From contig LODT01000013.1 of the NCBI GenBank assembly GCA_001606155.1, forward strand, positions 1,116,001 through 1,180,000: DNA of 64,000 nt, written 5' to 3'. A program made the position numbers and the translations under genes. How positions within the stretch are numbered: position 1 is the stretch's first letter; the number at the start of each line of letters is the position of its first letter. Below the pieces are notes generated by a model. That model saw only the letters and a program-made list of their open reading frames with translations. It was not told the DNA's origin and did no database searches. The stretch comes from Tieghemostelium lacteum (lineage: Eukaryota; Evosea; Eumycetozoa; Dictyosteliales; Raperosteliaceae). Below, in pieces: positions 20,943 through 30,468 of the stretch.

Positions 20943-22541
20943 ATGTCAACTACACCAACTCCAAAATTAATTATTATAAAAATTTTAAAACATTTAAATG
21001 ATCATTATAATGAAACTGGTTTAAATAATTATTTTAATGATTTCATTTTAAATCTATCTAAAGTATCTAAAGAATTTAGAGATGATATTTTATTAAAAGT
21101 AGTAGATCACTCATTGGGTATCGACACACAAGAGAAATACTCTGAATATTTAAAATATTCAAAATACAAAGATGGATTAAAAACAAAGTTGTTTCTCAAT
21201 ACCTATAAAGTATTTATTGACGAACTAAAGGATTTTACATCTATGGATTTACAGTTAAATTATTCAGCACCTGATTTCACATTATCACCAAAACTTGAAT
21301 CAGTTGCAGTATTGGATATACCTAAGGATCAACAAAGCTTTGATTCCATACTTAATGACAATCAAATGGTTTCATTAAGAAATATAAAATCATTCTCAAT
21401 TCATGTTATGGATACACCTTCTAAACTCTTGGTTAGAGACGAAGATTATGAATATGAAGAAATGTCAGTTGATTACATGTTCTCTAGAATACCATTAATG
21501 ACAAAATTAAAGATATTAGCAATAGATGTTAATATAGAAAATCCAAATAGATATATTCCATCAATTCTTGAATCTATTAAATCTCTGGAGGAATTAGCAA
21601 TTCCATTAGACTATACCTATGGAAATGGAGTTGAATCATATTACAAGAATATCAAGGTTTTAGAATTAATTTCTTCTTATTCATCACTAAGAAAACTCAC
21701 CATTAATTTTACTGACTTGGACCATATTGGATGGATATTGAATAATATTAAGGGAATAGAAACATTAAATATTCAATATTTAGTTAGTACTGTTCCTGCT
21801 GTCAATCCTAATCTTACCATTAATAACGACACACTAAAAGAATATTCATTTTTAGATGCTCATAAACACTCCGATTATCTATTACCTCTCTGGCAAACAG
21901 CATCATCATTATCTAAAATCTGGTACCATGATTCTGGTGTAATCTCACTAAAAGAGTTACTCCAAAAGCATCCAAATAGTACAGAGTTGAGATACTATCC
22001 TAACAGTCCAACTCAACTATTGGAAGGTCTGCAATCTGGTTATTCCAACTTAAAATCACTTACCTTTGGATCATACTCTGAGACTAGATCTGATATGATT
22101 AGAATTCTATCACCATTTACACATATTACAGAGTTGATATCAAAAGGTAGAGTGATATTTGATGACTTAATCTATCTAATTGAACAATGTCAATTCACTT
22201 CATTGACATGTGACCAAGTCTCTGAATGTAATTATGAAAAACTTTATAGTTCTTTAGCTTCCAATACAACTCTAAAGTCATTCTCACTTACCAAAGTCTA
22301 TAGAATAGAAAATGTACCTAGAGAGGTTTTTGTAACTGGATTCTTTAATTTAATTAAACAAAATACTAAACTTTCAACAATTAAAATTCAAACTAAATTG
22401 GATGAAATTCAACCTGAAGATGTAGTAAAGTTCAGTCAATTACTATCAAATCACTACTACCACCTATTCTCCATTGACTTTTTCATTTCCTCAAACCCAT
22501 TCAAAAATTTACTTACAAAATACATGATTGGTGAAAAATAA
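20943..22541 (+). CDS. Leucine-rich repeat family protein (copy E)
   Basis: 532 aa. I take the ATG at 20943 (MSTTPTPKLIIIKILKHL), preceded by the usual AAA; an upstream GTG at 20934 is not a likely start. The N-terminus keeps the pattern LIIIKILKHLNDHYNETG...FILNLSKVSKEF. LRR-like units include LEELAIPLDYTYG, LRKLTINFTDLD and LKSLTFGSYSE. The C-terminus (NPFKNLLTKYMIG) lacks the W-containing tail of copies A, D and F. It stands alone between the peroxidase and the kinase. Confidence 0.7.
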   Translation: MSTTPTPKLIIIKILKHLNDHYNETGLNNYFNDFILNLSKVSKEFRDDILLKVVDHSLGIDTQEKYSEYLKYSKYKDGLKTKLFLNTYKVFIDELKDFTSMDLQLNYSAPDFTLSPKLESVAVLDIPKDQQSFDSILNDNQMVSLRNIKSFSIHVMDTPSKLLVRDEDYEYEEMSVDYMFSRIPLMTKLKILAIDVNIENPNRYIPSILESIKSLEELAIPLDYTYGNGVESYYKNIKVLELISSYSSLRKLTINFTDLDHIGWILNNIKGIETLNIQYLVSTVPAVNPNLTINNDTLKEYSFLDAHKHSDYLLPLWQTASSLSKIWYHDSGVISLKELLQKHPNSTELRYYPNSPTQLLEGLQSGYSNLKSLTFGSYSETRSDMIRILSPFTHITELISKGRVIFDDLIYLIEQCQFTSLTCDQVSECNYEKLYSSLASNTTLKSFSLTKVYRIENVPREVFVTGFFNLIKQNTKLSTIKIQTKLDEIQPEDVVKFSQLLSNHYYHLFSIDFFISSNPFKNLLTKYMIGEK

Positions 22542-22607
22542 TTAAGTCTAATAAAAGTTTTAAGAAACAAAATAAATAATGAATTATACAAATTTTATTT
22601 ATTGAGA

Positions 22608-25320
22608 TCAACTAAAATTATTGGGTATTTGTAATTGCCATTGTTGCTTTTGATAGTGTTTTGAATGGTAAAGTAAATTTAATTCATTGAGAATGACCTC
22701 AAAAGAAGGTGGTCTGAGAGTAGGGTTAATTTGAGTTGTAGATTCAATAAGATCTTTAATCTCTTTTGGAAACCATTTATAGTCATCTAATTTCTCTGCT
22801 ATGTTACCAAAATTATTTAGATACTTTTTACCAGTTAGCATATTGAATAAAATGAGACCAAATGTGAAAACGTCAACTAGTTCAGTATAGGTACCGTACT
22901 TGTTGAATTCTGGTGCTGTGTAATAAGGTGTTCTCTGAACTCCAGTATGATTAAGATCATGTGGTTTTCTAATAGGAGTTGAAATACCAAAATCAGCAAT
23001 CTTACATCTGATATCTTCGTAATTTAGTGACTCTGAAAATAAGAGTATATTATCTGGTTTCAAGTCTCTATGTATCAGACCATAGGCATGTATATCTCTC
23101 ATTCCTTTGCAAATATCAATGAGTATCAGAAGAATAAGTTCCCAAGAGCCAAAAGAACGTCTACTAAGTGACCCTAATGGAGCCTCTTCTAAAATGAAAC
23201 CCAAAGGGTCATCACAGAAGCCGTATATCCTAATCACATATTTAGATCGTTTACAAAGCTGACTGATATAGAATGCCTCGTATTGGAATCTCTCCATTGC
23301 TTGATTGTTAAATTCAATCCTTTCATCATTTTCCAGTGAATCTGATTTCATGGATACAATTGCAAGTTTTAGTTTCTTTATGACCAGAGGTTGATCAACA
23401 TTCAAGTATCTCTTATCTACTTGTATTCTACTTATTGAACCATGTCCTCCTTTGTTTCCGTCTCTTACTTCACTTGTAAGGAAGGTAAGTGCACTTTTTG
23501 GTATAGTTGGTACACCAACTGCTGGATCCTTCATTTGTATATTCAAAAGTATAGGTTTCTTCATTTCATGCAACTCTTTATGAACTTGCATCAGAGTATA
23601 TATATTCTCAATGAATATCAAAGGTTTCTCAGTAAACGAGAATCGAAATAAACTTCCTTTAGGTAAATTGAATTCCTTGTAGATTGTAGTGCAAAATACT
23701 CTAAAATCACTAGAATTTATAGGCACAGTTAAAAGATGGTCAAAATATTTGGCATTGATATTGACAGGTGTCAATAGACAGCAATTTAGACATGTGACGT
23801 CTACCTGATCTGTTGGTGACATGGATATCGAACATATTCCACACACTAACTGTTTACAGTTATCACAAGGTTTTATAGACCAACAACAATGAAATTTACA
23901 TATACTACATTGTCTCTGATTTATATCTTTACATTGAAGTATACAATCCAAGACATTTAATATCTCTTGACATGGAATCTCGCTGGACTGAAACGAAAAC
24001 CTCAAATTCTTTGAATAGAATAACAGTTCATTATTATTCTTTATATTCTCCAATAGACTTTGTTTAGTAGGTACTTCATCAGAGTTATCCAAAGTAGATA
24101 AAGACACCCCATTGAACTGGTACTTAAATCTTATTGAAAAATCACCATAATTAAATGTCATCTTTGTCAGAGAATTCATATGAATCAGTAACTTGTCATT
24201 TGTAAACTTGAATTTTGGATATTTCCCTTTCTGATCCCCCACCCCAGACCCAAATCTCAAAATATAATTTCCAGTCAATTTTGATTGATTTGTAGATTTG
24301 ATCTCTTTTAACTTTTTCAAAGCAGTTTCACCAAAGTTTATAATGGCAGCTGATTTGTTCTTGTCATTGGCATATAATGATTTATAAATCTCATCAATGA
24401 GATCTATAAACACCCACAAGTGTGCACAACTGTGGTAAAAGAATTTTAATGCTATAATCTTCTCATGTATAGTTTCATTCATCAATATCAAATATCTATT
24501 CTGTGAACTGTATGCTAATTTCCATTGTTTAAATCTACTATTTAGAATGAATATAAATTCCCAATATACCAATTTAAATGTATTTAATAACTCTAGTTTT
24601 TGTTGTTCCTGTTGTTGACTGTTACTCAAAGGTATAGTTTCTAAAATTGCCTTTAGTTTACTATGAATTGATGTATGTACTTCTAATATATCTTGTAATT
24701 GTGTAAATATCTCTAATTGAGTTATATGATTACCATTACCACTACCATTAACCTGTGAACTACCACCAATTACTTTATAATCCTCTAATATATATTTAAA
24801 TAATTCCTATATTTATCAACATCAATGTATCCATTAGAATTAATTATCCTTTCTAAAACTCTCACCACATCTAACTATTATAAAAACCTACAAATTGTGA
24901 TTCATTCTTTTTTATAAAATAGGTTTCTAATTTTAACAATAAATCAAAGAGTAATTTTATATTATTTAATCTAGATTCATTATATTCATTGAGAATAGTT
25001 GCTACAATATTTGGTGATAAAGAGTCACTGAATATCCTAATACTACCACTAACCATAAACTTAAAGTTATTATTTACAGTTGGTAATATAACTTGTGAAT
25101 AACTATTACTATTGGTTATTGATTGAATATTATTATTACTATTACTATTATTATTATTTTCTATTGTTGGTACAGGTGGTATTATTGTGGGTATTGAAGG
25201 TGGAATATAAATTTCAGGTATAGTAATTAAAAGCTTATCATAATTAACCTTTTCAGATAGAATCCATTGTATAGATGGGTTAAATATTCTATAATTTTCA
25301 TTTTTGAATATATAACTCAT
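22608..25320 (-). CDS. Protein kinase with a Cys-rich zinc-finger-like domain
   Basis: Exons on the minus strand: 25320-24892 and 24806-22608; an 85-base intron (GTAGGT...TATAG, phase 0) joins them. 875 aa. The N-terminal third is Asn-rich then helical. A Cys cluster near residues 395-445 has paired cysteines (CSIC, CDNC, CGIC, CLNC) and a His, like a FYVE/RING-type zinc site. A PB1-like stretch may follow. The kinase domain at the C-terminus is complete: VIKKLKL, HRDLKPDN (about residue 722), ADFGIS, YTAPEF, DVFTFGLIL. The glycine loop and the TKL-like wording are loose, so the substrate class is open. The domain order is unusual, and no orthologue name is offered. Confidence 0.8.
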
Positions 25321-25771
25321 ATTTTAATTAGTTTTTATAAAATTTATATTCATAAGTTGTAGAGTGTCAGATTTTGTTGAGTTTTTAAAAATAAATTTCA
25401 AATAAATCAAACTAACCCAAATTTAAAAAAATAAGTATCTGGTTTAAATAAGTATCTTTTAAAAAATCAATTGAATCAATAAAAGCATTATTTAGTTTAT
25501 CAATATCATTATCAATTACATTTAAATTCACTTTAGCATAAGATGCATTCTATGTGAATTTGTCTACAAATTCTAGACTACTATTTACATTGTTGATGAT
25601 AATCTCAGAATGTTTGGTGATGTAACCATGGAATTCATATTTACAAGTTTAGTTTGACAATCCAATTCTATAAATAATCAAAATGTTTTTACATTTCAAT
25701 CATCAATCAAACAAATAATTAAGCAATTAAAATAACAACTAAACAATTAAATTAAAATAATAATAATAATA
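25321..25771. other. Intergenic region with a coding relic
   Basis: 451 bases between two divergent genes. It holds the relic at 25412-25650 (separate entry), a near-direct repeat of AATAAGTATCT around 25430-25460, and a TAA repeat just before the SDR start. Confidence 0.55.
25412..25650 (-). pseudogene. Short degraded gene fragment
   Basis: Minus-strand reading gives a protein-like frame (YITKHSEIIINNVNSSLEFV..., NASYAKVNLNVIDND..., IDSIDFLKDTYLN) with one internal stop and no start or splice sites that fit. Codon use is host-like. It lies just upstream of the kinase on the same strand, but I found no way to splice it to the kinase. The family is unknown. It may be a remnant of a duplicated gene. 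Confidence 0.35.
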
Positions 25772-26647
25772 ATGGACTCTGAACAATCAATTATTAATAA
25801 CAATAATAAGACTACTGATTATAAAGTATGGTTTATAACTGGTGCATCAAGTGGTATTGGACTACAATTAGCATTAAATCTAATTTCACAAGGATATTCA
25901 GTTGCTGGAACATCTAGACATCTTTCAAATATTGAAAACAAGATTAATTCCGAAAGATTCTTACCATTAGAGGTAGATTTAGTCAATGAAGAAAGTGTTT
26001 CCAATGCACTAAAGAAAACTGTTGAGAAATTTGGTAGAGTTGATGTCATTGTAAATAACGCTGGTCAATCAATTCTTGGTGCTCTTGAAGAATTCTCTGA
26101 TTCTGAAATTAGAGATTTATTTGATTCTAATCTATTTGGACCATTAAATGTAATCAGACATTCATTGAAATATCTCAGAGTACAAAAGAGTGGGTTAATA
26201 TACAATATCAGTAGTATTGCTGGTTTCATTGGAAATGCGATGACTGGTGGTTATTCAGCAACTAAATTTGCACTTTCAGGTGTATCTGAATCATTGAAAG
26301 AAGAGTTGAAACCATTTGGAATTCAAGTTTGTTCCGTTAATCCAGGTATGGTTAAAACTGCAATCCTCAACAAAATTATGTATCCCAATGAAGTCATTGC
26401 TGATTACCAATCCAGAGAGATGTTAAATGCATTCTACAAATACAGAGAATCAATTAATCTTCCTGGTACAGATGCTGATAAATTAGCTAAACTTTTAATC
26501 GATGTTTCATTAGAAACTAACATTCCTGCTTACTTATTCTGTGGTGTTGATGCCAACAATACAAGTAAAGATAAAATCACAAAACTCACTGACACCATCA
26601 ACAAAAATGAAAAGAGAGCTGGAATTGATATTTTAGAATCAAAATAA
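25772..26647 (+). CDS. Short-chain dehydrogenase/reductase (classical SDR)
   Basis: 291 aa from the ATG at 25772, right after a TAA repeat. Classical SDR marks are all present: TGASSGIG (NAD(P) binding), NNAG, the catalytic Ser in ISSIAGF, YSATKFA (Tyr and Lys of the active site) and PGMVKT. Length and motif spacing are typical for a cytosolic NADPH-dependent carbonyl reductase or dehydrogenase. The substrate cannot be read from the sequence. Confidence 0.93.
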   Translation: MDSEQSIINNNNKTTDYKVWFITGASSGIGLQLALNLISQGYSVAGTSRHLSNIENKINSERFLPLEVDLVNEESVSNALKKTVEKFGRVDVIVNNAGQSILGALEEFSDSEIRDLFDSNLFGPLNVIRHSLKYLRVQKSGLIYNISSIAGFIGNAMTGGYSATKFALSGVSESLKEELKPFGIQVCSVNPGMVKTAILNKIMYPNEVIADYQSREMLNAFYKYRESINLPGTDADKLAKLLIDVSLETNIPAYLFCGVDANNTSKDKITKLTDTINKNEKRAGIDILESK

Positions 26648-26689
26648 ATACATTTAAAATTTCTTTTTTGATTAATATTGTGTGATTTT

Positions 26690-27430
26690 TTAGTTAAATA
26701 ATGATTTTGCATATTTGAATATGGTCATTGGTTTTGGTACATTTAATGGATTTACATAATAATAGTGACCTCTGATAGCTAGTAATGAAGATGCAGTTAT
26801 TAATGAACATACACCAAATATGGTATACCAAGTCTTTCTGTTATTGTATTCTCTCATTCTGTAATTGCCAATACCTAAAACACGACATCCTAATCTATAG
26901 TATGAGAATATAGTGTGATACATTAAAGATGATAAAAATACTTGGTAATAAGGTAAGAATATCTGTGGGAATTGTCTGAGTGTATAATAGATATCTTTGA
27001 ATCCTAAACTGTAATTGGAATTCCATAAAACAGGTAACCTAGTAGCGGATACATGTCCACCTATAAATGTCATCATGGCCAAGGATGACAATTGAAAGAG
27101 TCCATAGGGTGAGGGTACAAGTGATCCAGGTTCAGGTGACAACTTTTCAACCAATGGCTGTGAATTATCTCTTCTTGACATGATATAGATATTCACACCC
27201 ATATGAACTGCGATAGATCCCAATATAATAGGTTCAATATATTTATTCTGATAGAATATTCTAAAGTAGTCTCTTATACCTTCAAATGTTGTTGCTGATA
27301 TATGACTACCTACAATCATTAACATGTGACATTGTGCGAATGTTGATATCACTATACCAGTACCTGCTTGAATTTTTCTTAAATTATCATATGAAAATAA
27401 TTTATCACCCCAACTTCTTTGATATGACAT
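26690..27430 (-). CDS. Multi-pass mitochondrial-type membrane protein, MCP1-like
   Basis: 246 aa from the ATG at 27430. There are about five hydrophobic helices. Two similar halves each carry a helix with a central His: AQCHMLMIVGSHISA ... LGSIAVHMGVNIYI, and MMTFIGGHVSATR ... LSSLMYHTIFSYY. This duplicated His-bearing layout recalls the yeast Mcp1 family, related to cytochrome b subunits of succinate dehydrogenase, and involved in mitochondrial lipid homeostasis. The helices and His residues are seen; the family assignment is tentative. It converges with the SDR gene, 42 bases apart. Confidence 0.5.
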   Translation of the reverse strand: MSYQRSWGDKLFSYDNLRKIQAGTGIVISTFAQCHMLMIVGSHISATTFEGIRDYFRIFYQNKYIEPIILGSIAVHMGVNIYIMSRRDNSQPLVEKLSPEPGSLVPSPYGLFQLSSLAMMTFIGGHVSATRLPVLWNSNYSLGFKDIYYTLRQFPQIFLPYYQVFLSSLMYHTIFSYYRLGCRVLGIGNYRMREYNNRKTWYTIFGVCSLITASSLLAIRGHYYYVNPLNVPKPMTIFKYAKSLFN

Positions 27431-27919
27431 TTTATAATAAGATAAGATTATAATTTATAAATTTTGTTTGAAAAAGGATCTTTGAAAAGATAAGGTTACA
27501 ATAAAAAGATGTGTTGAATGAAGATGAATCCTGATTGTGATTTTGAAAATTTGATTTTTGTATAAAAATTCTTTTTTTTTTAAATATGTAACAAAATAGT
27601 GAGGTAATGATGAAGTGTTTTGATATTTATTTAACCATTACTAGATATAGTAGGTCATGCAATTCAGTTTTTTTATTTTGAATTTAATTTAATGCAATAA
27701 TGATGTGTTTAAAATTAATTTAAATTTTAAAGGTTTAAGCAATATGTCTACCTTATCTAATTAAAACTAAAATAGAATAAATTACATTATCACTATGAAT
27801 AATTCAATTTATTTCATTGAAATAAAAGTAAAAAAATTTTTATTTTTGTTTTTTTTTTTTTTAATTTATTTGATCATCAACATCTTACAATATTGTAGGA
27901 CTTTGACAATTATAGAAAA
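27431..27919. other. Shared promoter region
   Basis: 489 bases between two divergent genes (MCP1-like and KDEL receptor), with a run of T at about 27845-27861 just upstream of the KDEL receptor start. I see no ORF or structure. Confidence 0.55.
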
Positions 27920-28808
27920 ATGAATCCATTTAGATTGATTGGAGATATGCTCCATTTAATTAGTATACTATTACTACTTTTTAAAATTAAATCAGATAGG
28001 AGTTGTGCTGGTATGTTGTATTCACAAACGAATGAGGTTGAACTTCACCAAAACAGGAGGTTAATATCCAATGTTTCCATTCCTGTAAATATATATAGGT
28101 ATATCTTTAAAAACACAAATATTATTTTGTGTAGTATTCTCAACTAGATATTTAGATTTATTCACCAGTTTTATAATTATATCCATTTACAACACCATAA
28201 TGAAAGTTATATATATATACCTCAGTTATAGCATTGTCTATTACATGATGACAAAATACAAATTTACATATGATAATGAACATGACAGTTTCAAAATTCA
28301 TTATTTAATCATACCAACTGCACTATTGGCAATTTTAACTTATGAAACTCCTCATGAGAACACCTATTTCAATATCTTTTTAGAGGTATGTTTGATTACC
28401 AAGCAACAAACAAAAATTTGAAATCTAATATTAATATATACACACAACAACAATAGATTCTTTGGACATTTTCAGTATATTTAGAATCAGTTGCAATTTT
28501 ACCACAACTAATATTGTTACAGAGAACTGGTGAAGTTGAAGCAATGACTTCAAACTATATCATTTGTCTAGGAGGTTACAGATTTTTTTACTTTTTAAAT
28601 TGGATCTATAGAATAATTTATGAAGATTGGACTGGTAAGATTGTAATGTTAGCTGGTATTGTTCAAACACTATTATATTGTGATTTCTTTTATTATTATT
28701 TCCAAAGGTATGTTATATATTAAATCACCATTCATAAACTCATTATTCAGTCACTAACTAATATAATATAGTAAATGGTATGGCAGCAAATTAGTTTTAC
28801 CTCACTAA
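27920..28808 (+). CDS. kdelr: KDEL (ER lumen protein) receptor
   Basis: Four exons: 27920-28010, 28099-28385, 28457-28707, 28772-28808; introns of 88, 71 and 64 bases. 221 aa. The reading MNPFRLIGDMLHL, RSCAGISLKTQILF, FSTRYLDLF, YNTIMKVIYIY, TYDNEHDSF, VYLESVAILPQL, GEVEAMTSNY and YCDFFYYYF follows the conserved ERD2 order without gaps. Seven membrane helices are expected. It returns escaped ER proteins carrying a C-terminal KDEL-like signal from the Golgi in COPI vesicles. The tail KWYGSKLVLPH resembles the K-rich COPI tail. The separate open frames in this interval are its exons. Confidence 0.95.
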
Positions 28809-28960
28809 AACACATGAGTCACAATGTGTTATTATAATAATAATAATAATATTAATACTAAAATAAAAAAAAAAAAGAGAGATAGATTAAATGATTTATA
28901 TGTACAATATAGAGGTTAGAACATTACCTCCTGTTAATGGTAAAAATTGTTTTATTACTA

Positions 28961-29347
28961 TTAGCCTATCATTATAGCTACTACAATAAATATTACAAGT
29001 GAAACTAGAAAAGACATGGATATGGATGTGATAGGAAAGAATTCAAAATCACCTGGCATAGATCCTGTAGGTGTGTTTATCAAATTAGAAACAACTAGTT
29101 TTAAAGAAATTGTCCATATAAAAACCTTACCAAAACTCTCTAAATCTTTAATTGGTGATTTATCATAAATGAACTTATATAAAACTGATAGGAATATACT
29201 CAAATAGAGTCCTGTTAAAATGATTTTATGTGAAAGTGGTAGAACCTGTAATAGTTGTGCTAAATGATTAATAAATATAACTAGAAAGTGTAAACATGAA
29301 GATGAGCCATTATAGGCTAAATGAATAATCTGAAGATAAGGTGTCAT
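28961..29347 (-). CDS. Small four-helix membrane protein, unknown function
   Basis: 128 aa from the ATG at 29347. Four hydrophobic stretches are visible: LHFLVIFINHLAQLL, IILTGLYLSIFLSVLY, VFIWTISLKLVVSNL and MSFLVSLVIFIVVAIM. The loops are short, and there is no signal peptide. The N-terminal residues HLAYNGSSSC precede the first helix. I do not recognise a family. It faces the KDEL receptor 3' end and lies before two even smaller membrane proteins on the same strand. Confidence 0.55.
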   Translation of the reverse strand: MTPYLQIIHLAYNGSSSCLHFLVIFINHLAQLLQVLPLSHKIILTGLYLSIFLSVLYKFIYDKSPIKDLESFGKVFIWTISLKLVVSNLINTPTGSMPGDFEFFPITSISMSFLVSLVIFIVVAIMIG

Positions 29348-29561
29348 CTAAATTTTTGAAAAGACACCAAATTTAAAAAAAAATTATTAATTATTTAGTA
29401 AAAGAAGCTTCAAAACCACAATGTACCAAAGAATTTCAAAAAAAAAATAAAAAAATTATAAGTTTTATAACATTCACACTAATCCTTAACTAGATTTAAT
29501 AATATTTCTTTTGTTAGAAATTGAATCTATAAATATTTATTTACAGAAAATAGTTTAATAT

Positions 29562-29849
29562 CTATTCAATATTAATTTTTATAATAAAAGATGATGTCAG
29601 ACATAATAGAATTGGTAAAATTAGATTGTAATTGAAGCCAATAGTAAATTCTTCTATGTGAGATCCTTCCTTGTTGAATTTAACATTCATTTTTTCATAA
29701 AATTTTAAAGAATTTCTATATTTCCATAATTCCTTGTTTGAAATGAATTCATTACTGTTTTTTGTAATTTCTATTTTTACATTACTATCATAATTACTAC
29801 TATAATTGTTATTGTTATTACAATCATAATTTTGATTATATGGTGCCAT
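29562..29849 (-). CDS. Tiny tail-anchored protein 1 (paralogue of the next gene)
   Basis: 95 aa from the ATG at 29849. The Asn/Tyr-rich start (MAPYNQNYDCNNNNNYSSN) is followed by LKFYEKMNVKFNKEGSHIEEFTIGFNYN and a C-terminal hydrophobic helix (LILPILLCLTSSFIIKINIE). The second gene (30058-30276) has the same core: KKFYEQMTIKINNEGIITKLDISFDYKLLLPLVLLLGSV. That shared core and order show common descent. A single C-terminal helix suggests tail anchoring in the ER or mitochondrial outer membrane. No known family. Confidence 0.6.
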   Translation of the reverse strand: MAPYNQNYDCNNNNNYSSNYDSNVKIEITKNSNEFISNKELWKYRNSLKFYEKMNVKFNKEGSHIEEFTIGFNYNLILPILLCLTSSFIIKINIE

Positions 29850-30057
29850 TTTAAATTGAATTAATTTTTTAAATTGACCTAAACTTAGAATTTTTAAAAA
29901 CTTTTTATAAACTAAATCATCTCATTTTTACAAGTCAAATTCCCAAGTTGATGATCAAATTGTTAGTTTATGAGATGACTCATTCCTTGATCACATTTTT
30001 ATTTAAATACATTTTGGTATTAAAATTTACAGTTATTATATATAGATTATTGGTAGT

Positions 30058-30276
30058 CTATTGAGAAGATAATTTTAAAAATTGTTGTGGGATATTAACT
30101 TTAAAGAGAGTAACTGATACACTTCCAAGTAATAGTACCAATGGTAATAGTAATTTATAGTCAAATGAGATATCCAATTTTGTAATTATACCTTCATTGT
30201 TTATCTTTATAGTCATTTGTTCATAGAATTTCTTTGATCCTCTTAATTGTAAAATTGCTTGATTAGTTTCTGACAT
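30058..30276 (-). CDS. Tiny tail-anchored protein 2
   Basis: 72 aa. The start is the ATG at 30276 (MSETNQAILQLRGSKKFYEQ); the longer frame to 30384 begins without an ATG and has a low-quality hydrophobic run. The core FYEQMTIKINNEG...FDYKLLLP is shared with tail-anchored protein 1, and both end in a hydrophobic helix (LPLVLLLGSVSVTLFKV), here followed by NIPQQFLKLSSQ. The two are tandem on the minus strand, 208 bases apart, so a local duplication is likely. Confidence 0.6.
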   Translation of the reverse strand: MSETNQAILQLRGSKKFYEQMTIKINNEGIITKLDISFDYKLLLPLVLLLGSVSVTLFKVNIPQQFLKLSSQ

Positions 30277-30468
30277 TATTAAAATAACTTGTGTATCTAA
30301 AGAGTACTCAATGAAGAAAAATATATAAAAAAATTTTTTTAATATAAAATATCTTAAATTTTTAAGTAATGAATGGCAATTCAAATAATCAATTTATACA
30401 TTACATTGGATAGTTTTAGATAATAAATAAAAACAATAATTTATTGATTTTAAAGGGTGGGAGTAAAT

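Noticed and set aside
24807-24891. An extra minus-strand open frame (LDVVRVLERIINSNGYID...) between the two halves of the kinase, which looked like two frameshifts
   Set aside because: A single 85-base intron with GTAGGT and TATAG ends joins the two outer frames in phase, so the middle frame is chance.
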